Below, piece after piece: positions 45,416 through 56,409 of a stretch of DNA of 64,000 nt (the first letter of the stretch is position 1; every line of letters begins with the position of its first letter). The notes beneath the pieces were generated by a model. The model had not been told where the DNA came from, ran no database searches, and was given only the letters and a program-made list of their open reading frames with translations. Origin of the DNA: Sideroxydans sp. GTDB lineage: Bacteria > Pseudomonadota > Gammaproteobacteria > Burkholderiales > Gallionellaceae. The DNA lies in contig DAIDAJ010000065.1 in the NCBI GenBank assembly GCA_027310665.1, positions 1 to 64,000 on the forward strand, in the 5' to 3' direction. A program made the translations under genes and the position numbers.

Positions 45416-48400
45416 TTGCGTCTCGCACATATAAAGTTAGCCGGCTTCAAGTCCTTCGTTGATCCCACCCATATCTCCCTTCCCGGGCAGCTGGTGGGTA
45501 TCGTCGGTCCCAACGGGTGCGGCAAGTCCAACGTCATCGACGCCCTGCGCTGGGTGCTGGGCGAATCGCGCGCCTCGGCGCTGCGCGGCGAATCCATGCA
45601 GGACGTGATCTTCAACGGCGCCGGCACGCGCAAGCCGGTGGCTCGGGCCAGCGTCGAACTGGTGTTCGACAATTCGCTGGGCAAGGTTGGCGGGCAATGG
45701 GCCACCTATGCCGAGATCTCCATCAAGCGCGTGCTGCAGCGCGACGGCGATTCCAGCTACTACATCAACAACCAGTCGGTACGCCGCAAGGACATCACCG
45801 ACATCTTTCTCGGCACCGGGGTCGGCGCCAGAGCCTATGCCATCATCGAGCAGGGCATGATCTCGCGCATCATCGAGGCGAAGCCCGAGGAGCTGCGCGT
45901 TTTCCTCGAAGAAGCCGCGGGCGTCTCCAAATACCGCGACCGCCGCCGCGAGACCGAGCTGCGCCTGGGCGATACCCGCGACAACCTGCTGCGCGTCAGC
46001 GACATCCTGCAGGAACTCGACAAGCAACTGGTGCATCTGGGCGGACAGGCGGAGGTGGCCAAGACCTATCGCGAACTGGAAGTGCGGCGCGAAACCACGC
46101 AAAAGCTGCTGTGGCTGGTGAACAAACAGGAAGCCGAAACGCGCCGGGTACGTCTGTCGCAGCAGGTGGAAAAGACCAAGAACGACCTGGAAGCCGAGAT
46201 TGCCAGACTGCGTGAAGTGGAAGCCAAGCTGGAAACCGCGCGCAGCGAGCACTTTGGCCTGTCCGATGCGTTGCATGCCAAGCAGGGTGAACTGTACGCG
46301 AGCAATGCCGAGGTGTTGCGCCTGGAACAGCAGATCGCCTTCATCGTCGAACAGCGCAACCGCCTTTCGCAACAGATACAGAACGGCGAGCGCCAGATCG
46401 CACAGCAGCAGACGCAATTGCAGGGCCTGCGTACCCTGCGCACGCACTGGCAGCAACAGCAGGAAGATGCCGCCATACGCGTGGCGACCTGCGAGAATCG
46501 CAGCGAAGTGGAGGCGCAGAGCCTGCCGCAAGTCGAAGAGGCGGCGCGCGTGGCGCAGGAACGCCTCAATGCGATGCAGCGCGAGCAGATGCTGATCCAG
46601 CAGCAGCTGCAGATATTCGAGACCCAGCGCGGCCATGTGTTGGGCAATGTGCAGCAACTGGACAACCGTCGTTCGCGCCTGATGCTGGAGCGCGACAACC
46701 TGCCGCAAGTGGATATCGAATTGCTGGAGCAGAACCAGCAACAGCTCGCCGAGATGCAGGCCGAGTACGAGATGCAGCAGCAGCAACTGGCTGAGTTGCA
46801 GGAGCACCTGCCGCTGGCCGACGCCGAACGCCGCCGGCAGCGCGATGCGGTGCAGGAATTGTCGCGCCAGCTGACGCAAGCCGAAGCGCGGCTGAATGCG
46901 CTGCAGCAGTTACAGGCGCAGCTCGACAACGACAAGAATCTGAAGAACTGGCTGACGCGGCACCAGCTGGAAAACGCACCGCGTTTGTGGCAGTCCATCC
47001 GTATCGAGCAAGGCTGGGAAGATGCCCTGGAGGCGGTATTGCGCGAGCGTATCAACGCGCTGGCATTGCCGCGGCTGGAAGATGCGGCTGGCTGGAACGA
47101 TGCGCCGCCGGCCAAACTGGCAGTGTATGCGGCGGACGGGATGCGTCCGGACAATGCCTCGGCGCAGGCCGGTCTGACGCCGCTGGCGAACTATGTGCAT
47201 TGCCAGGATGCCCAGGCAGCACCGGTGGTCGAGGATTGGCTGGCCGGGGTGTATGCCGTATCGACATTGAACGAGGCTCTGAACCAGCGTAACAATTTGC
47301 CGGTCGGCTCCTGGCTGGTGACGGCGCAAGGACATCTGGTCGGCGCGCACAGTGTGCTGTTCCACGCGCCGGACAGCCAGTTGCACGGCGTGCTGGCGCG
47401 TCAGCGCGAGATCGAACAGTTGCAACAGGAAGTCGAGCGGCGCAGTGCCGCGCTGGAGCAGGGCAAGCAGCAGTCTGCAGCGGCGGAAGAGGCTTATCAC
47501 ACCATCGAAGGCCGCATCGCGCCGTTGCGCAGTTCCGTCAGCGAGTTACAGCAACGCCAGCACAGCGTGCAGATGCAGATCCTGAAGCTGACCCAGGCCA
47601 ACGAACGCACGCAGGAGCGCAGCGTGCAGATCGCGCAGGAACTGGAAGAGTTGGCGGACCGTATCGCGAACGAGCAGCGCCAATTGGAAGAGATCGCCGA
47701 GCAGATGGCGATCCAGCGCGAGAAACTGTCGTCGCAGCAGACGGAAAGCGATCAGGCGCGGCAGCAGTCCGGAACCCAGGACAATCTGTTGCGCGAACAG
47801 CGCGACCGGGCGCAAAAGGCGCAGCACGAATTGCAGGAGGCGCGTTTCTTTGCCAAGACCTGTGCGGAGAAACTGGCCGATCTGGAACAGAACATGAAGC
47901 AGCAAGGCGAGACGCTGACGCAACTGGAAGAGGCGCTGGCGCACAGCCGCAATGAGCAGGCCGGCCTGAGCGAAGGCGATGCGGACCGGCAATTGCAGGG
48001 GGCATTGCAACAGCGCCAGGTGCATGAACAAGCGCTGGCCGAAGCGCGCAATATTCTGGAAAACGCCACGCTGAACCTGAATCGCATGGAGCAGGAGCGC
48101 ATGGCCTGCGAGCAAAAGCTGCATCCGTTGCGCGAGAAGGTCAGCGAGATCACGCTGAAGGAACAGGAAGCGCGGATCCAGTTCGAACAATGGGCAGAAC
48201 AACTGCAGGGTGTGGATGAGGAGCCGCTGCTGCCGCTGATCGAAGGCGCCAAGGCGGGGGGGCTGCAGAACGAACTGACGCGCCTTGGCAACGAGATTAC
48301 GGCATTAGGGGCGGTGAACCTGGCGGCGCTGGAAGAATTGCAGACGGCGCAAGAGCGCAAGACCTATCTGGATGCCCAGGCAAAAGACCTGAACGAGGCG

Positions 48401-48946
48401 ATCGAGACGCTGGAAGACGCGATCCGCCGCATCGACAAGGAGTCACGCGACCTGCTGATGGCGACTTACGAGGAAGTGAATCGCCATCTGTCCGAGCTTT
48501 TCCCGGTGCTGTTCGGCGGCGGCGACGCGAAGCTGGTGCTGACCGGCGAGGAAATCCTGGACAGTGGAGTGCAGGTGATGGCGCATCCGCCCGGCAAGAA
48601 GAACGCATCCATCCATCTGCTGTCCGGCGGCGAGAAGGCGCTGACCGCCATCGCGCTGGTGTTCTCGTTGTTCCAGCTCAACCCGGCGCCGTTCTGCGTG
48701 CTGGACGAAGTGGACGCGCCGCTGGACGATACCAATACAGAGCGGCTGTGCAAGCTGATCCAGAAGATGTCGGACAAGACGCAGTTCGTCTATATCAGCC
48801 ACAACAAGATCACCATGGAGATGGCGCAGCAGCTGATTGGCGTGACCATGCAGGAACGCGGTGTGTCCAAGGTGGTGTCGGTGGATATCGAAGAAGCGTT
48901 GAAGTTGAGCGAAGACAGCGGCGGCAAAGCCGCTGTCGCAGCCTAG
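45416..48946 (+). CDS. smc: Chromosome segregation protein SMC
   Basis: A 1176-residue SMC ATPase for chromosome organisation. The N-terminal Walker A is GPNGCGKSNV near residue 32, followed by two long coiled coils around a hinge (about 500-660), and the C-terminal signature LLSGGEKALTAIAL and Walker B FCVLDEVDAPLDD near 1095. The start is TTG at 45416 (reading M-R-L-A-H-I-K-L-A-G-F). Its stop overlaps the convergent DUF4124 gene by 3 bases. Confidence 0.97.
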   Translation: MRLAHIKLAGFKSFVDPTHISLPGQLVGIVGPNGCGKSNVIDALRWVLGESRASALRGESMQDVIFNGAGTRKPVARASVELVFDNSLGKVGGQWATYAEISIKRVLQRDGDSSYYINNQSVRRKDITDIFLGTGVGARAYAIIEQGMISRIIEAKPEELRVFLEEAAGVSKYRDRRRETELRLGDTRDNLLRVSDILQELDKQLVHLGGQAEVAKTYRELEVRRETTQKLLWLVNKQEAETRRVRLSQQVEKTKNDLEAEIARLREVEAKLETARSEHFGLSDALHAKQGELYASNAEVLRLEQQIAFIVEQRNRLSQQIQNGERQIAQQQTQLQGLRTLRTHWQQQQEDAAIRVATCENRSEVEAQSLPQVEEAARVAQERLNAMQREQMLIQQQLQIFETQRGHVLGNVQQLDNRRSRLMLERDNLPQVDIELLEQNQQQLAEMQAEYEMQQQQLAELQEHLPLADAERRRQRDAVQELSRQLTQAEARLNALQQLQAQLDNDKNLKNWLTRHQLENAPRLWQSIRIEQGWEDALEAVLRERINALALPRLEDAAGWNDAPPAKLAVYAADGMRPDNASAQAGLTPLANYVHCQDAQAAPVVEDWLAGVYAVSTLNEALNQRNNLPVGSWLVTAQGHLVGAHSVLFHAPDSQLHGVLARQREIEQLQQEVERRSAALEQGKQQSAAAEEAYHTIEGRIAPLRSSVSELQQRQHSVQMQILKLTQANERTQERSVQIAQELEELADRIANEQRQLEEIAEQMAIQREKLSSQQTESDQARQQSGTQDNLLREQRDRAQKAQHELQEARFFAKTCAEKLADLEQNMKQQGETLTQLEEALAHSRNEQAGLSEGDADRQLQGALQQRQVHEQALAEARNILENATLNLNRMEQERMACEQKLHPLREKVSEITLKEQEARIQFEQWAEQLQGVDEEPLLPLIEGAKAGGLQNELTRLGNEITALGAVNLAALEELQTAQERKTYLDAQAKDLNEAIETLEDAIRRIDKESRDLLMATYEEVNRHLSELFPVLFGGGDAKLVLTGEEILDSGVQVMAHPPGKKNASIHLLSGGEKALTAIALVFSLFQLNPAPFCVLDEVDAPLDDTNTERLCKLIQKMSDKTQFVYISHNKITMEMAQQLIGVTMQERGVSKVVSVDIEEALKLSEDSGGKAAVAA

Positions 48947-49395
48947 TCGCAGCTGGAGCTGATTGTCTTGCGGGCATCCTCCAGGCGCTGAGCACGCGTG
49001 GCATCGTCCATAAAGGAACGGTCGCCGTTGGCATCGTACGTCACGATACGCGGACTTTGTTCCAGTGCCTGGGCGTTTTCGCGTGCGGCGGCACAGTTTT
49101 TCTTCTTGGCTTCAGCCTCGGCATCCTTTTGCGCCTGCTTTTGTGCGGCTTCCTCTTGCGCCTTCTTGGATTTCTTCATTTCAGCTTCGCGTTCGGCGGC
49201 GCTCTTCGGAGCGCGGCTGGCAGGGGCTTCGGCCCGTTCTTTGCCGGCGATGTTGCGCACGGTTTCGGTTGTCACGTCCGGCGGTGGAGTGTCCGAGTAA
49301 TGGACTTTGCCGTCGGCATCCACCCATTTATTCAGCGCAGCGTGGGCATTCAGGGGAAGTATCGACAGTGCGATAATGAAAAGATAATGCTTCAT
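48943..49395 (-). CDS. DUF4124 exported protein
   Basis: A 150-residue exported protein with a signal peptide (MKHYLFIIALSILPLNAHA) followed by the DUF4124 pattern LNKWVDADGKVHYSDTPP, then a Glu/Lys/Ala coiled-coil-like stretch (about 70-115) and a C-terminal Cys. Function unknown; periplasmic or cell-wall role possible. GGAGG lies 8 bases before the ATG at 49395. It is convergent with smc. Confidence 0.85.
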   Translation of the reverse strand: MKHYLFIIALSILPLNAHAALNKWVDADGKVHYSDTPPPDVTTETVRNIAGKERAEAPASRAPKSAAEREAEMKKSKKAQEEAAQKQAQKDAEAEAKKKNCAAARENAQALEQSPRIVTYDANGDRSFMDDATRAQRLEDARKTISSSCD

Positions 49396-49532
49396 GAGGT
49401 CATCCTCCAAGATTGATGGTCGTGAAACTAGCTGTTAATTTGCCTCGCGTCAATTTATGATAGCGCCCGGGTTTTAACCTGGCTACCAATCTTGGGAGCC
49501 AGGAACGACTACAAGCGGAGTTGCTGGCTGAA

Positions 49533-50204
49533 ATGTCCCGTACACAATTGCAGGCAGGCATGAATCAGGATTATTTCCAGATGGAAAAGAATCAGGACTT
49601 GGTGCACCGATTGTTTCGTTCCTATTACCGGGCGCACCAGAACTCCGGCAAGCTGTTCGACGACCTCCCGGATTTCTTCCTGGTCAAACCGATCGACCTT
49701 AAAGATGCCGATTTGACGACGCGTGCTTCAGACAAGCTGATCATCGACGACTGCGTCAATCGGGCGCAAGAGCGTCGGGGCTATGTCGGGGTGAGCAAAC
49801 GGAAGAATCCCAAGCTGAATTATTATTGGCTGGAATTGGCTGTACTGCCTTTTGTTTTGGGCGATCCGGTGTCGGAGAACAACAAGAACGAGTTTTTCTA
49901 TGTATTGAGCAATTTCATCGAATATACAAAACGCCATCCCAGAGTCTACGGGGATATCACCGCCGAGATCGATTCCGACAAGGATCTGGCGTTGATGCTG
50001 AAAGAAATAAATAAACAAGGCGCCAGCCTTGAGCCATTGTTGCAGGTCTATCCGCAGGAGATGCTGGTCCAGTTCAATACGAACTGGCCGATCAGCGAAG
50101 TGAACAAGCTGTTGATGACATTGAAGGATAACGACCAGAGCTGGTGTGAAGTCTTTTTCGAGTATCTGATCTACGTCATGGGCAGGAAGGGCAAGGGCGG
50201 CTAA
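49533..50204 (+). CDS. Conserved-looking hypothetical cytoplasmic protein
   Basis: I do not recognise this gene. It encodes about 223 residues, with no signal peptide or membrane segment and many charged and aromatic residues. The start is uncertain: an in-frame TTG at 49521, an ATG at 49533 and an ATG at 49560 are all possible. GCGGAG at 49515-49520 fits 49533 only loosely. It precedes guaB by 60 bp. Confidence 0.7.
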   Translation: MSRTQLQAGMNQDYFQMEKNQDLVHRLFRSYYRAHQNSGKLFDDLPDFFLVKPIDLKDADLTTRASDKLIIDDCVNRAQERRGYVGVSKRKNPKLNYYWLELAVLPFVLGDPVSENNKNEFFYVLSNFIEYTKRHPRVYGDITAEIDSDKDLALMLKEINKQGASLEPLLQVYPQEMLVQFNTNWPISEVNKLLMTLKDNDQSWCEVFFEYLIYVMGRKGKGG

Positions 50205-50233
50205 TCGCTGCGAGACCGCTGCGCAAGTTTTGA

Positions 50234-50239
50234 TATAAT
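50234..50239 (+). promoter_or_regulatory. Candidate -10 box of guaB
   Basis: TATAAT lies 25 bases before the guaB ATG. No good -35 was seen at 16-18 bases upstream. Confidence 0.4.
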
Positions 50240-50264
50240 GCGCTCTTTGCAGAGGAAGGTTCCC

Positions 50265-51725
50265 ATGCGTATTACTCAAAAAGCTCTCACCTTCGACGAT
50301 GTACTGCTGCTCCCGGCGCATTCCAACGTCTTGCCGCGCGATGTCAGCCTGCGCACCCAATTGACCCGCAACATCACCCTTAACATCCCGTTGCTGTCCG
50401 CGGCAATGGACACCGTCACCGAGGCACGCCTGGCGATCGCCCTGGCGCAGGAAGGCGGCATCGGTATCGTACACAAGAATATGACCGCCAAGGAGCAGGC
50501 GGCACAAGTCTCCAAGGTCAAGCGTTTCGAGAGCGGCGTTGTAAAGGATCCCATCACCATCGCGCCGGATATGACAGTGCGCGACGTGCTCAACCTGACC
50601 CGGCAACACAAGATATCCGGGCTGCCAGTGCTGCAGGGCAAGCAGGTCGTCGGTATCGTGACCAATCGCGATCTGCGCTTCGAGAGCAATCTCGACCAGT
50701 CCATCACCAACATCATGACGCCGCGCGAAAGGCTCATCGTCGTCAAGGAAAATGCAAACCGCGACGAAGCGCGCAGCCTGATGCACAAGCACCGTATCGA
50801 ACGCGTGCTGGTGGTGAACGATGCATTCGAGTTGTGCGGACTCATTACGGTGAAAGACATCCTGAAATCCAGCGAACACCCGTTGGCCTGCAAGGACCAT
50901 TATGGCCGCCTGCGCGTTGGCGCTGCGGTCGGTGTGGGTGAAGGGACCGAAGAGCGCGTGGCGTTACTGGTCGAGGCCGGCGTGGACGTGCTGGTGGTTG
51001 ACACTGCCCACGGCCATTCGCAGGGCGTGCTGAGCCGCGTGCAGTGGGTCAAGAAGAACTATCCGAAAGTCGATGTGATCGGCGGCAATATCGCAACCGC
51101 AGCCGCAGCCAAGGCGCTGGTCGACCACGGTGCGGACGGCGTCAAGGTCGGCATCGGCCCCGGCTCGATCTGTACCACGCGCATGGTCGCCGGTGTCGGT
51201 GTTCCCCAGATATCGGCCATCCAGAACGTGGCTGATGCGCTGGCAGATTCGGACGTGCCGCTCATCGCCGACGGCGGCGTGCGTTTTTCCGGCGACATCG
51301 CCAAGGCCGTCGCGGCCGGTGCGCATGCCGTCATGCTGGGCGGACTGTTCGCGGGTACCGAGGAAGCGCCGGGCGACATCGAGTTGTACCAGGGGCGCTC
51401 CTACAAATCCTACCGGGGCATGGGCAGCCTGGGGGCGATGCAACAAGGTTCCAGTGACCGCTATTTCCAGGAAAACGAGGGTAATCAGGAGAAACTGGTA
51501 CCCGAAGGCGTCGAGGGGCGCGTACCCTATAAAGGCAGCGTACTGGCCGTGATACACCAATTGCTGGGTGGGCTGCGCGCGAGCATGGGTTACCTGGGCT
51601 GCCCTGATATCGCTACCGTGCATGCCAAAGCGGAGTTCGTCGAAATCACCTCTGCAGGTATCCGCGAATCGCATGTTCACGACGTGCAAATCACCAAAGA
51701 AGCGCCTAACTACCACATAGACTAG
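50265..51725 (+). CDS. guaB: Inosine-5'-monophosphate dehydrogenase
   Basis: IMPDH oxidises IMP to XMP with NAD, the first committed step of GMP synthesis. The 486-residue protein carries the catalytic loop [15 protein letters not shown] near residue 298, two CBS domains (about 95-205) and the flap motif [10 protein letters not shown] near 406. The start at 50265 ([15 protein letters not shown]) has AGGAAGG upstream. It is followed by guaA. Confidence 0.98.
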   Translation: MRITQKALTFDDVLLLPAHSNVLPRDVSLRTQLTRNITLNIPLLSAAMDTVTEARLAIALAQEGGIGIVHKNMTAKEQAAQVSKVKRFESGVVKDPITIAPDMTVRDVLNLTRQHKISGLPVLQGKQVVGIVTNRDLRFESNLDQSITNIMTPRERLIVVKENANRDEARSLMHKHRIERVLVVNDAFELCGLITVKDILKSSEHPLACKDHYGRLRVGAAVGVGEGTEERVALLVEAGVDVLVVDTAHGHSQGVLSRVQWVKKNYPKVDVIGGNIATAAAAKALVDHGADGVKVGIGPGSICTTRMVAGVGVPQISAIQNVADALADSDVPLIADGGVRFSGDIAKAVAAGAHAVMLGGLFAGTEEAPGDIELYQGRSYKSYRGMGSLGAMQQGSSDRYFQENEGNQEKLVPEGVEGRVPYKGSVLAVIHQLLGGLRASMGYLGCPDIATVHAKAEFVEITSAGIRESHVHDVQITKEAPNYHID

Positions 51726-51730
51726 GATTC

Positions 51731-51801
51731 AGGATACGGGATACAGGATACAGGATTCGAGAAAAACATCCCTGTATCCCGGCTCCTGTATCCCGTATCC
51801 T
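51731..51801. repeat. 17-bp perfect inverted repeat between guaB and guaA
   Basis: AGGATACGGGATACAGG (51731-51747) and CCTGTATCCCGTATCCT (51785-51801) pair perfectly around a 37-base loop. An inner CCTGTATCCC (51771-51780) can pair with the left arm instead, giving two alternative hairpins in the 84-bp spacer. The left side is made of repeated GGATAC/GGGATAC words. Confidence 0.85.
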
Positions 51802-51809
51802 CCAAAATC

Positions 51810-53390
51810 ATGCACAAGAAAATCCTCATCCTCGATTTCGGTTCCCAATATACCCAGCTTATCGCCCGCCGCGTGAGAGAGACGCATGTCTATTGCGAGT
51901 TGCATCCGTGGGATATGACGGATGCCGACATCAAAGCCTTCGATCCCGCCGGCGTCATTCTTTCAGGCGGCCCGAATTCGGTATATGAGGATGAGACGCC
52001 CAAGGCGCCGGATGTGGTGTTCGAGCTGGGCGTCCCGGTGTTCGGTATCTGTTATGGCATGCAGACCATGGCGGCACAACTGGGCGGCAAGGTCGAGAGC
52101 GGCAAGGTGCGCGAGTTCGGCTATGCCGAGATCCGTGCACAGGGTCACTCCAGGTTGTTCAATGGTATCCAGGACAAGACCAACGCAGCGGGCCACGGCC
52201 TGCTCGATGTGTGGATGAGCCATGGCGACAAGGTGACGGCACTGCCGCCCGGTTTCTCGGTGATCGCTTCGAACGAGGCCACACCTTTCGCTGCGATGGC
52301 GGACGAGTCGCGTCGCTACTATGCGGTGCAGTTCCATCCGGAAGTCACCCACACCCACCAGGGCAAGGCCATCATCGGCCGCTTCGTGCACGACATCTGC
52401 GGTTGCGGCCAGGATTGGAACATGCCGGACTACATCGCCGAGGCGGTGGCGAAGATCAAGGCGCAGGTTGGCAGCGAAGAGGTCATCCTTGGCCTGTCCG
52501 GTGGAGTGGACTCTTCCGTGGCGGCAGCGCTGATCCATCGCGCCATCGGCGACCAGCTTACCTGCGTTTTCGTGGACAACGGCCTGCTGCGCCTGAACGA
52601 AGGCGAACAGGTGATGGAGACGTTCGGCAAGAACCTGAACATGAAGGTCATCCGTGTCGACGCCAGCGGCGAATTCATGAAGCACCTCGCCGGTGTGACC
52701 GACCCTGAGCAGAAACGCAAGATCATCGGACGCGAATTCGTCGAAGTGTTCCAGCGCGAGTCCGCCAAGCTCAAGCAGGCCAAATGGCTCGCCCAGGGCA
52801 CCATCTACCCAGATGTGATCGAGTCTGCGGGAGCGAAGACCAAGAAGGCCCATACCATCAAATCGCACCACAACGTCGGCGGCCTGCCTGAATCCATGCA
52901 CCTCAAGCTGCTGGAGCCGCTGCGCGAACTGTTCAAGGATGAAGTGCGCGAGCTTGGCGTGGCACTGGGTTTGCCTGCAGACATGGTTTACCGCCATCCC
53001 TTCCCGGGGCCGGGTCTGGGCGTGCGCATCCTGGGCGAAGTGAAGCGGGAATATGCCGAATTACTGCGCCGCGCCGATGCCATCTTCATCGAAGAGCTGC
53101 GCAACACCCGGGATGCCGGCGGCAAGAGCTGGTATGACCTCACCAGCCAGGCTTTCACGGTGTTCCTGCCGGTGAAATCGGTCGGCGTGATGGGTGACGG
53201 GCGCACCTACGAATGGGTGGTGTCCTTGCGTGCCGTGCAGACACAGGATTTCATGACGGCGCACTGGGCGCATTTGCCGTACGAACTGTTGGGCAGGGTG
53301 TCGAACCGTATTATCAACGAAGTGCGTGGCATCAACCGTGTGGTCTACGACATCTCGGGCAAGCCACCTGCCACCATCGAGTGGGAGTGA
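51810..53390 (+). CDS. guaA: GMP synthase (glutamine-hydrolysing)
   Basis: GuaA converts XMP to GMP. The 526-residue protein has the N-terminal class I glutamine amidotransferase domain (catalytic Cys in GICYGMQ near residue 86 and His in QFHPEVTHT near 175), a PP-loop ATPase domain ([13 protein letters not shown] near 230) and the C-terminal dimerisation domain with [12 protein letters not shown] near 398. It lies 84 bp after guaB, with the hairpin repeat between. Confidence 0.98.
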   Translation: MHKKILILDFGSQYTQLIARRVRETHVYCELHPWDMTDADIKAFDPAGVILSGGPNSVYEDETPKAPDVVFELGVPVFGICYGMQTMAAQLGGKVESGKVREFGYAEIRAQGHSRLFNGIQDKTNAAGHGLLDVWMSHGDKVTALPPGFSVIASNEATPFAAMADESRRYYAVQFHPEVTHTHQGKAIIGRFVHDICGCGQDWNMPDYIAEAVAKIKAQVGSEEVILGLSGGVDSSVAAALIHRAIGDQLTCVFVDNGLLRLNEGEQVMETFGKNLNMKVIRVDASGEFMKHLAGVTDPEQKRKIIGREFVEVFQRESAKLKQAKWLAQGTIYPDVIESAGAKTKKAHTIKSHHNVGGLPESMHLKLLEPLRELFKDEVRELGVALGLPADMVYRHPFPGPGLGVRILGEVKREYAELLRRADAIFIEELRNTRDAGGKSWYDLTSQAFTVFLPVKSVGVMGDGRTYEWVVSLRAVQTQDFMTAHWAHLPYELLGRVSNRIINEVRGINRVVYDISGKPPATIEWE

Positions 53391-53433
53391 CGCCTGGTAT
53401 TCCTGAAGTGAAGACAGGCATTTAAGACCCGGC

Positions 53434-56409
53434 ATGCATCCTTCCGCAATCTATCGTTGGGCAGATGTACCCGGGTTGCTGGGGTTCGCGGCGGCATATG
53501 CGCTGCTCATCAAACTCAACCTGACCTATCTCACCACGGACGGAAATATTTCGCCGGTCTGGCTCCCCAGCGGATTGGGACTTGCCGCGTTATTGATAGG
53601 CGGAAAAAAATTCTGGCCCGCCATTCTCGTTGGCGCGATGGCAACCTATCTGGCCGTCGGGCGTTCTCTTCCGGTCGCATTCTGCATCGCGTCGAGCAAT
53701 ACCATCGAGCCGTTGCTTGCGGTCTGGCTGCTTTCGCGCATCAGGCGTTTCGACCCGAAGCTGCAATTTTCGGGAGATTATCTTTGGCTGATTTCCATCG
53801 GGGCTCTAGTTGCGGCACTGGCCGCATTCATAGGCGCTGTCGGCCTGACGATGGCAGGTATCCTGCCCCGTGACGCCATCATTCTGGAATGGATGTCCTG
53901 GTGGCGCGGGAACCTGTTCGGTATCGCAATATTCACACCGGCCTTGCTGATCTGGCGAGATTGGCCGGCGGGCTGGATAAGAGGCACCGGCAGGGGCTTC
54001 GAGGCGTCGATGTTCATCCTGCTGGCTTTCCTCACAAGCCTGGTGGCTTTTCATGGCTGGACGCCGCAATCCTTATCCGGCTTCCCCTTGGGGTATCTGA
54101 TGTTCCTGTTCGTCAGTTGGGGTGCACTGCGTTTCGGGCGGCATGGCGTTACGCTGATACTGTTGATGTCGGCGATACAGGGAATCCTGGGTTCCCTGGA
54201 CGGTGTCGGATTTTTTGCCACGGATATCAATACCGGATTGGCGAATTTCTGGCTGTTCATGATGAGCATGACCGTCGTCGGGATCGTGCTTTCGACCACG
54301 ATCCTGCATCATCGGCGTGATGCCGGGGCCTTGCGCGAAAGCGAATCCAGACTGCATGAGATTCTCGACCATGCGCCGGTCGGTGTCTGGCTGGTAGGAC
54401 CGGACGGAAAATACCGGTTTGTGAACAGGCGGTTCTGCGCCTCCACAGGCATCCCGGAAAGCGCATTTTTGAACACCAAACACCTGCCAGATCTTTTGGG
54501 CGAGGAGGTCGCAGCGAATTTCCTGGCTTCCGACCGCACCTGCCTGACGCAGGACGCACCCTTCGTCTCGGTCGAACCGATCACGCTGGTGGACGGGAAG
54601 TCGCATCAACTGGAGATCACCAAGTCCAAACTGCGCGATACCAAAGGCGAAGTGATCGGCGTCATCGGTATTTCCGTGGATGTCACCGCACGTAAACAGG
54701 CCGAAGCGGCACTGCGCGAAAGCGAGGCGCTCTGGAGTTTTGCGCTGGAGGGCGGCGGGGATTGCGTATGGGACTGGAACCTGCAAACCAACGATGTCGA
54801 GCTTTCCAAGGGTGGCAAGAGCATGTTCGGGTTCGCCGACGACGAAATCGGCAACAGCATGGCGGAATGGAATGCGCGCGTTCATCCGGACGACATCGCC
54901 CGTTTGCTGGTCCATATCGGGGATTTTTTCCGCGAAAAGCAGGACAGGTTCGCGGCGGAATATCGCGTACGTTGCAAGGACGGGAGCTGGAAGTGGATTT
55001 TGACGCGCGGGATGGTGGCGCATCGTTCGGACGATGGCACGGTGGTGCGCATGATCGGCACGCACACCGACCTGACCGAGCGCAAGCAGGCCGAAGAGAC
55101 CATCCAGCGCCAGGCAAACTACGATGCGCTTACCCAGCTGCCAAACCGGCGCCTTTTCCGCGATCGCCTTGAGCAAACCATCAGATCGTCCAAGCGTGAC
55201 CGTTCGCCGTTTGTACTCATGCTGATCGACCTTGACCATTTCAAGGAAGTCAACGACACCATGGGACATGATGCCGGAGACTTCCTGTTGGTGGATGCGG
55301 CGCAACGCATCCAGCACTGCATGCGCGAATCCGATACGGTGGCGCGCATGGGAGGGGATGAGTTCGTCGTGATCCTGCCCGATATCGACGATACCGCCAG
55401 CATCGAGCGCATCGCGCTGACGATCATCGAAAAGCTGGCCGCTCCTTTCCTGCTGGGCGAGGAAAAAGCGTTCATCTCCGCCAGCATCGGCATCACGCTC
55501 TATCCCAACGATGCAGGGAGCATGGAAACACTGTTGAAGAACGCGGACCAGGCGATGTATGTCGCCAAGAATCTGGGACGCAACCGCTTCAGCTATTTCA
55601 CGCCCGTATTGCAGGAGAACGCGCAGAAGCGCATGCGCCTGGTCAACGACCTGCGCGATGCCCTGGCGTCCGGCCAGTTCTGCGTGTATTACCAGCCCAT
55701 CGTCGAACTGGCGACGGGCGACATCCACAAGGCCGAAGCGCTGATCCGCTGGATGCATCCCAAACGCGGCATGGTAAGCCCTGCCGAGTTCATTCCGCTG
55801 GCGGAAGAGATCGGCATGATCGTCGAGATCGGCGATTGGGTGTTGCGGCAGGCAATGCACCAGGTGAAGCGTCTTCGGGCGAGCCACCACAAGGGTTTCC
55901 AGATCAGCGTCAACAAGTCCCCGGTGCAATTCCACAACGACAATTCGCAGAAGGCCGCGGAATGGCTGAGCGAACTGGAACAGAACGGATTGCACGCGAG
56001 CAGCCTGATCGTGGAAATCACCGAAGGCGTTTTGCTGGACGATGCCGGCCATGTCAAGGACAGGCTGCTGGCCTCGCGCGACGCCGGTATCCAGGTCGCG
56101 ATCGACGATTTCGGCACGGGCTATTCTTCCCTGGCCTACCTCAAGAAATTCGACATCGATTACCTGAAGATCGACCGGTCATTTGTGAAAAATCTGGGCA
56201 GCGAGACCGACGATATGGTGCTATGCGAGGCGATCATCGTGATGGCACACAAGCTCGGGTTGAAAGTCATTGCCGAAGGCGTCGAGACCGAACAGCAATG
56301 CGATATGCTGCAGCGTGCCGGGTGTGACTATGCGCAAGGGTTCCTGTTTTCAAAGGCGATTCCGGCACAAGAGCTTGAGGCTTTGTTGCAGAGGAATAAG
56401 GAAGGGTGA
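53434..56409 (+). CDS. MASE1-PAS-PAS-GGDEF-EAL c-di-GMP protein
   Basis: A 991-residue inner-membrane protein. An N-terminal MASE1 sensor with about eight helices (about 12-290) is followed by two PAS domains (about 305-425 and 430-555), a GGDEF domain (about 565-720) and an EAL domain (about 735-985). The GGDEF is intact (MGGDEF) with an I-site RESD; the EAL core (KAEALIRW, DDFGTGYSS, KIDRSF) is intact, so both synthesis and hydrolysis are possible. It lies 43 bp after guaA but is probably a separate unit. Confidence 0.9.
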   Translation: MHPSAIYRWADVPGLLGFAAAYALLIKLNLTYLTTDGNISPVWLPSGLGLAALLIGGKKFWPAILVGAMATYLAVGRSLPVAFCIASSNTIEPLLAVWLLSRIRRFDPKLQFSGDYLWLISIGALVAALAAFIGAVGLTMAGILPRDAIILEWMSWWRGNLFGIAIFTPALLIWRDWPAGWIRGTGRGFEASMFILLAFLTSLVAFHGWTPQSLSGFPLGYLMFLFVSWGALRFGRHGVTLILLMSAIQGILGSLDGVGFFATDINTGLANFWLFMMSMTVVGIVLSTTILHHRRDAGALRESESRLHEILDHAPVGVWLVGPDGKYRFVNRRFCASTGIPESAFLNTKHLPDLLGEEVAANFLASDRTCLTQDAPFVSVEPITLVDGKSHQLEITKSKLRDTKGEVIGVIGISVDVTARKQAEAALRESEALWSFALEGGGDCVWDWNLQTNDVELSKGGKSMFGFADDEIGNSMAEWNARVHPDDIARLLVHIGDFFREKQDRFAAEYRVRCKDGSWKWILTRGMVAHRSDDGTVVRMIGTHTDLTERKQAEETIQRQANYDALTQLPNRRLFRDRLEQTIRSSKRDRSPFVLMLIDLDHFKEVNDTMGHDAGDFLLVDAAQRIQHCMRESDTVARMGGDEFVVILPDIDDTASIERIALTIIEKLAAPFLLGEEKAFISASIGITLYPNDAGSMETLLKNADQAMYVAKNLGRNRFSYFTPVLQENAQKRMRLVNDLRDALASGQFCVYYQPIVELATGDIHKAEALIRWMHPKRGMVSPAEFIPLAEEIGMIVEIGDWVLRQAMHQVKRLRASHHKGFQISVNKSPVQFHNDNSQKAAEWLSELEQNGLHASSLIVEITEGVLLDDAGHVKDRLLASRDAGIQVAIDDFGTGYSSLAYLKKFDIDYLKIDRSFVKNLGSETDDMVLCEAIIVMAHKLGLKVIAEGVETEQQCDMLQRAGCDYAQGFLFSKAIPAQELEALLQRNKEG

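Noticed and set aside
45437-46879. Long antisense open frame opposite smc
   Set aside because: Leu/Gln-rich translation is the mirror of the Glu/Gln-rich coiled coil of SMC; no independent support.
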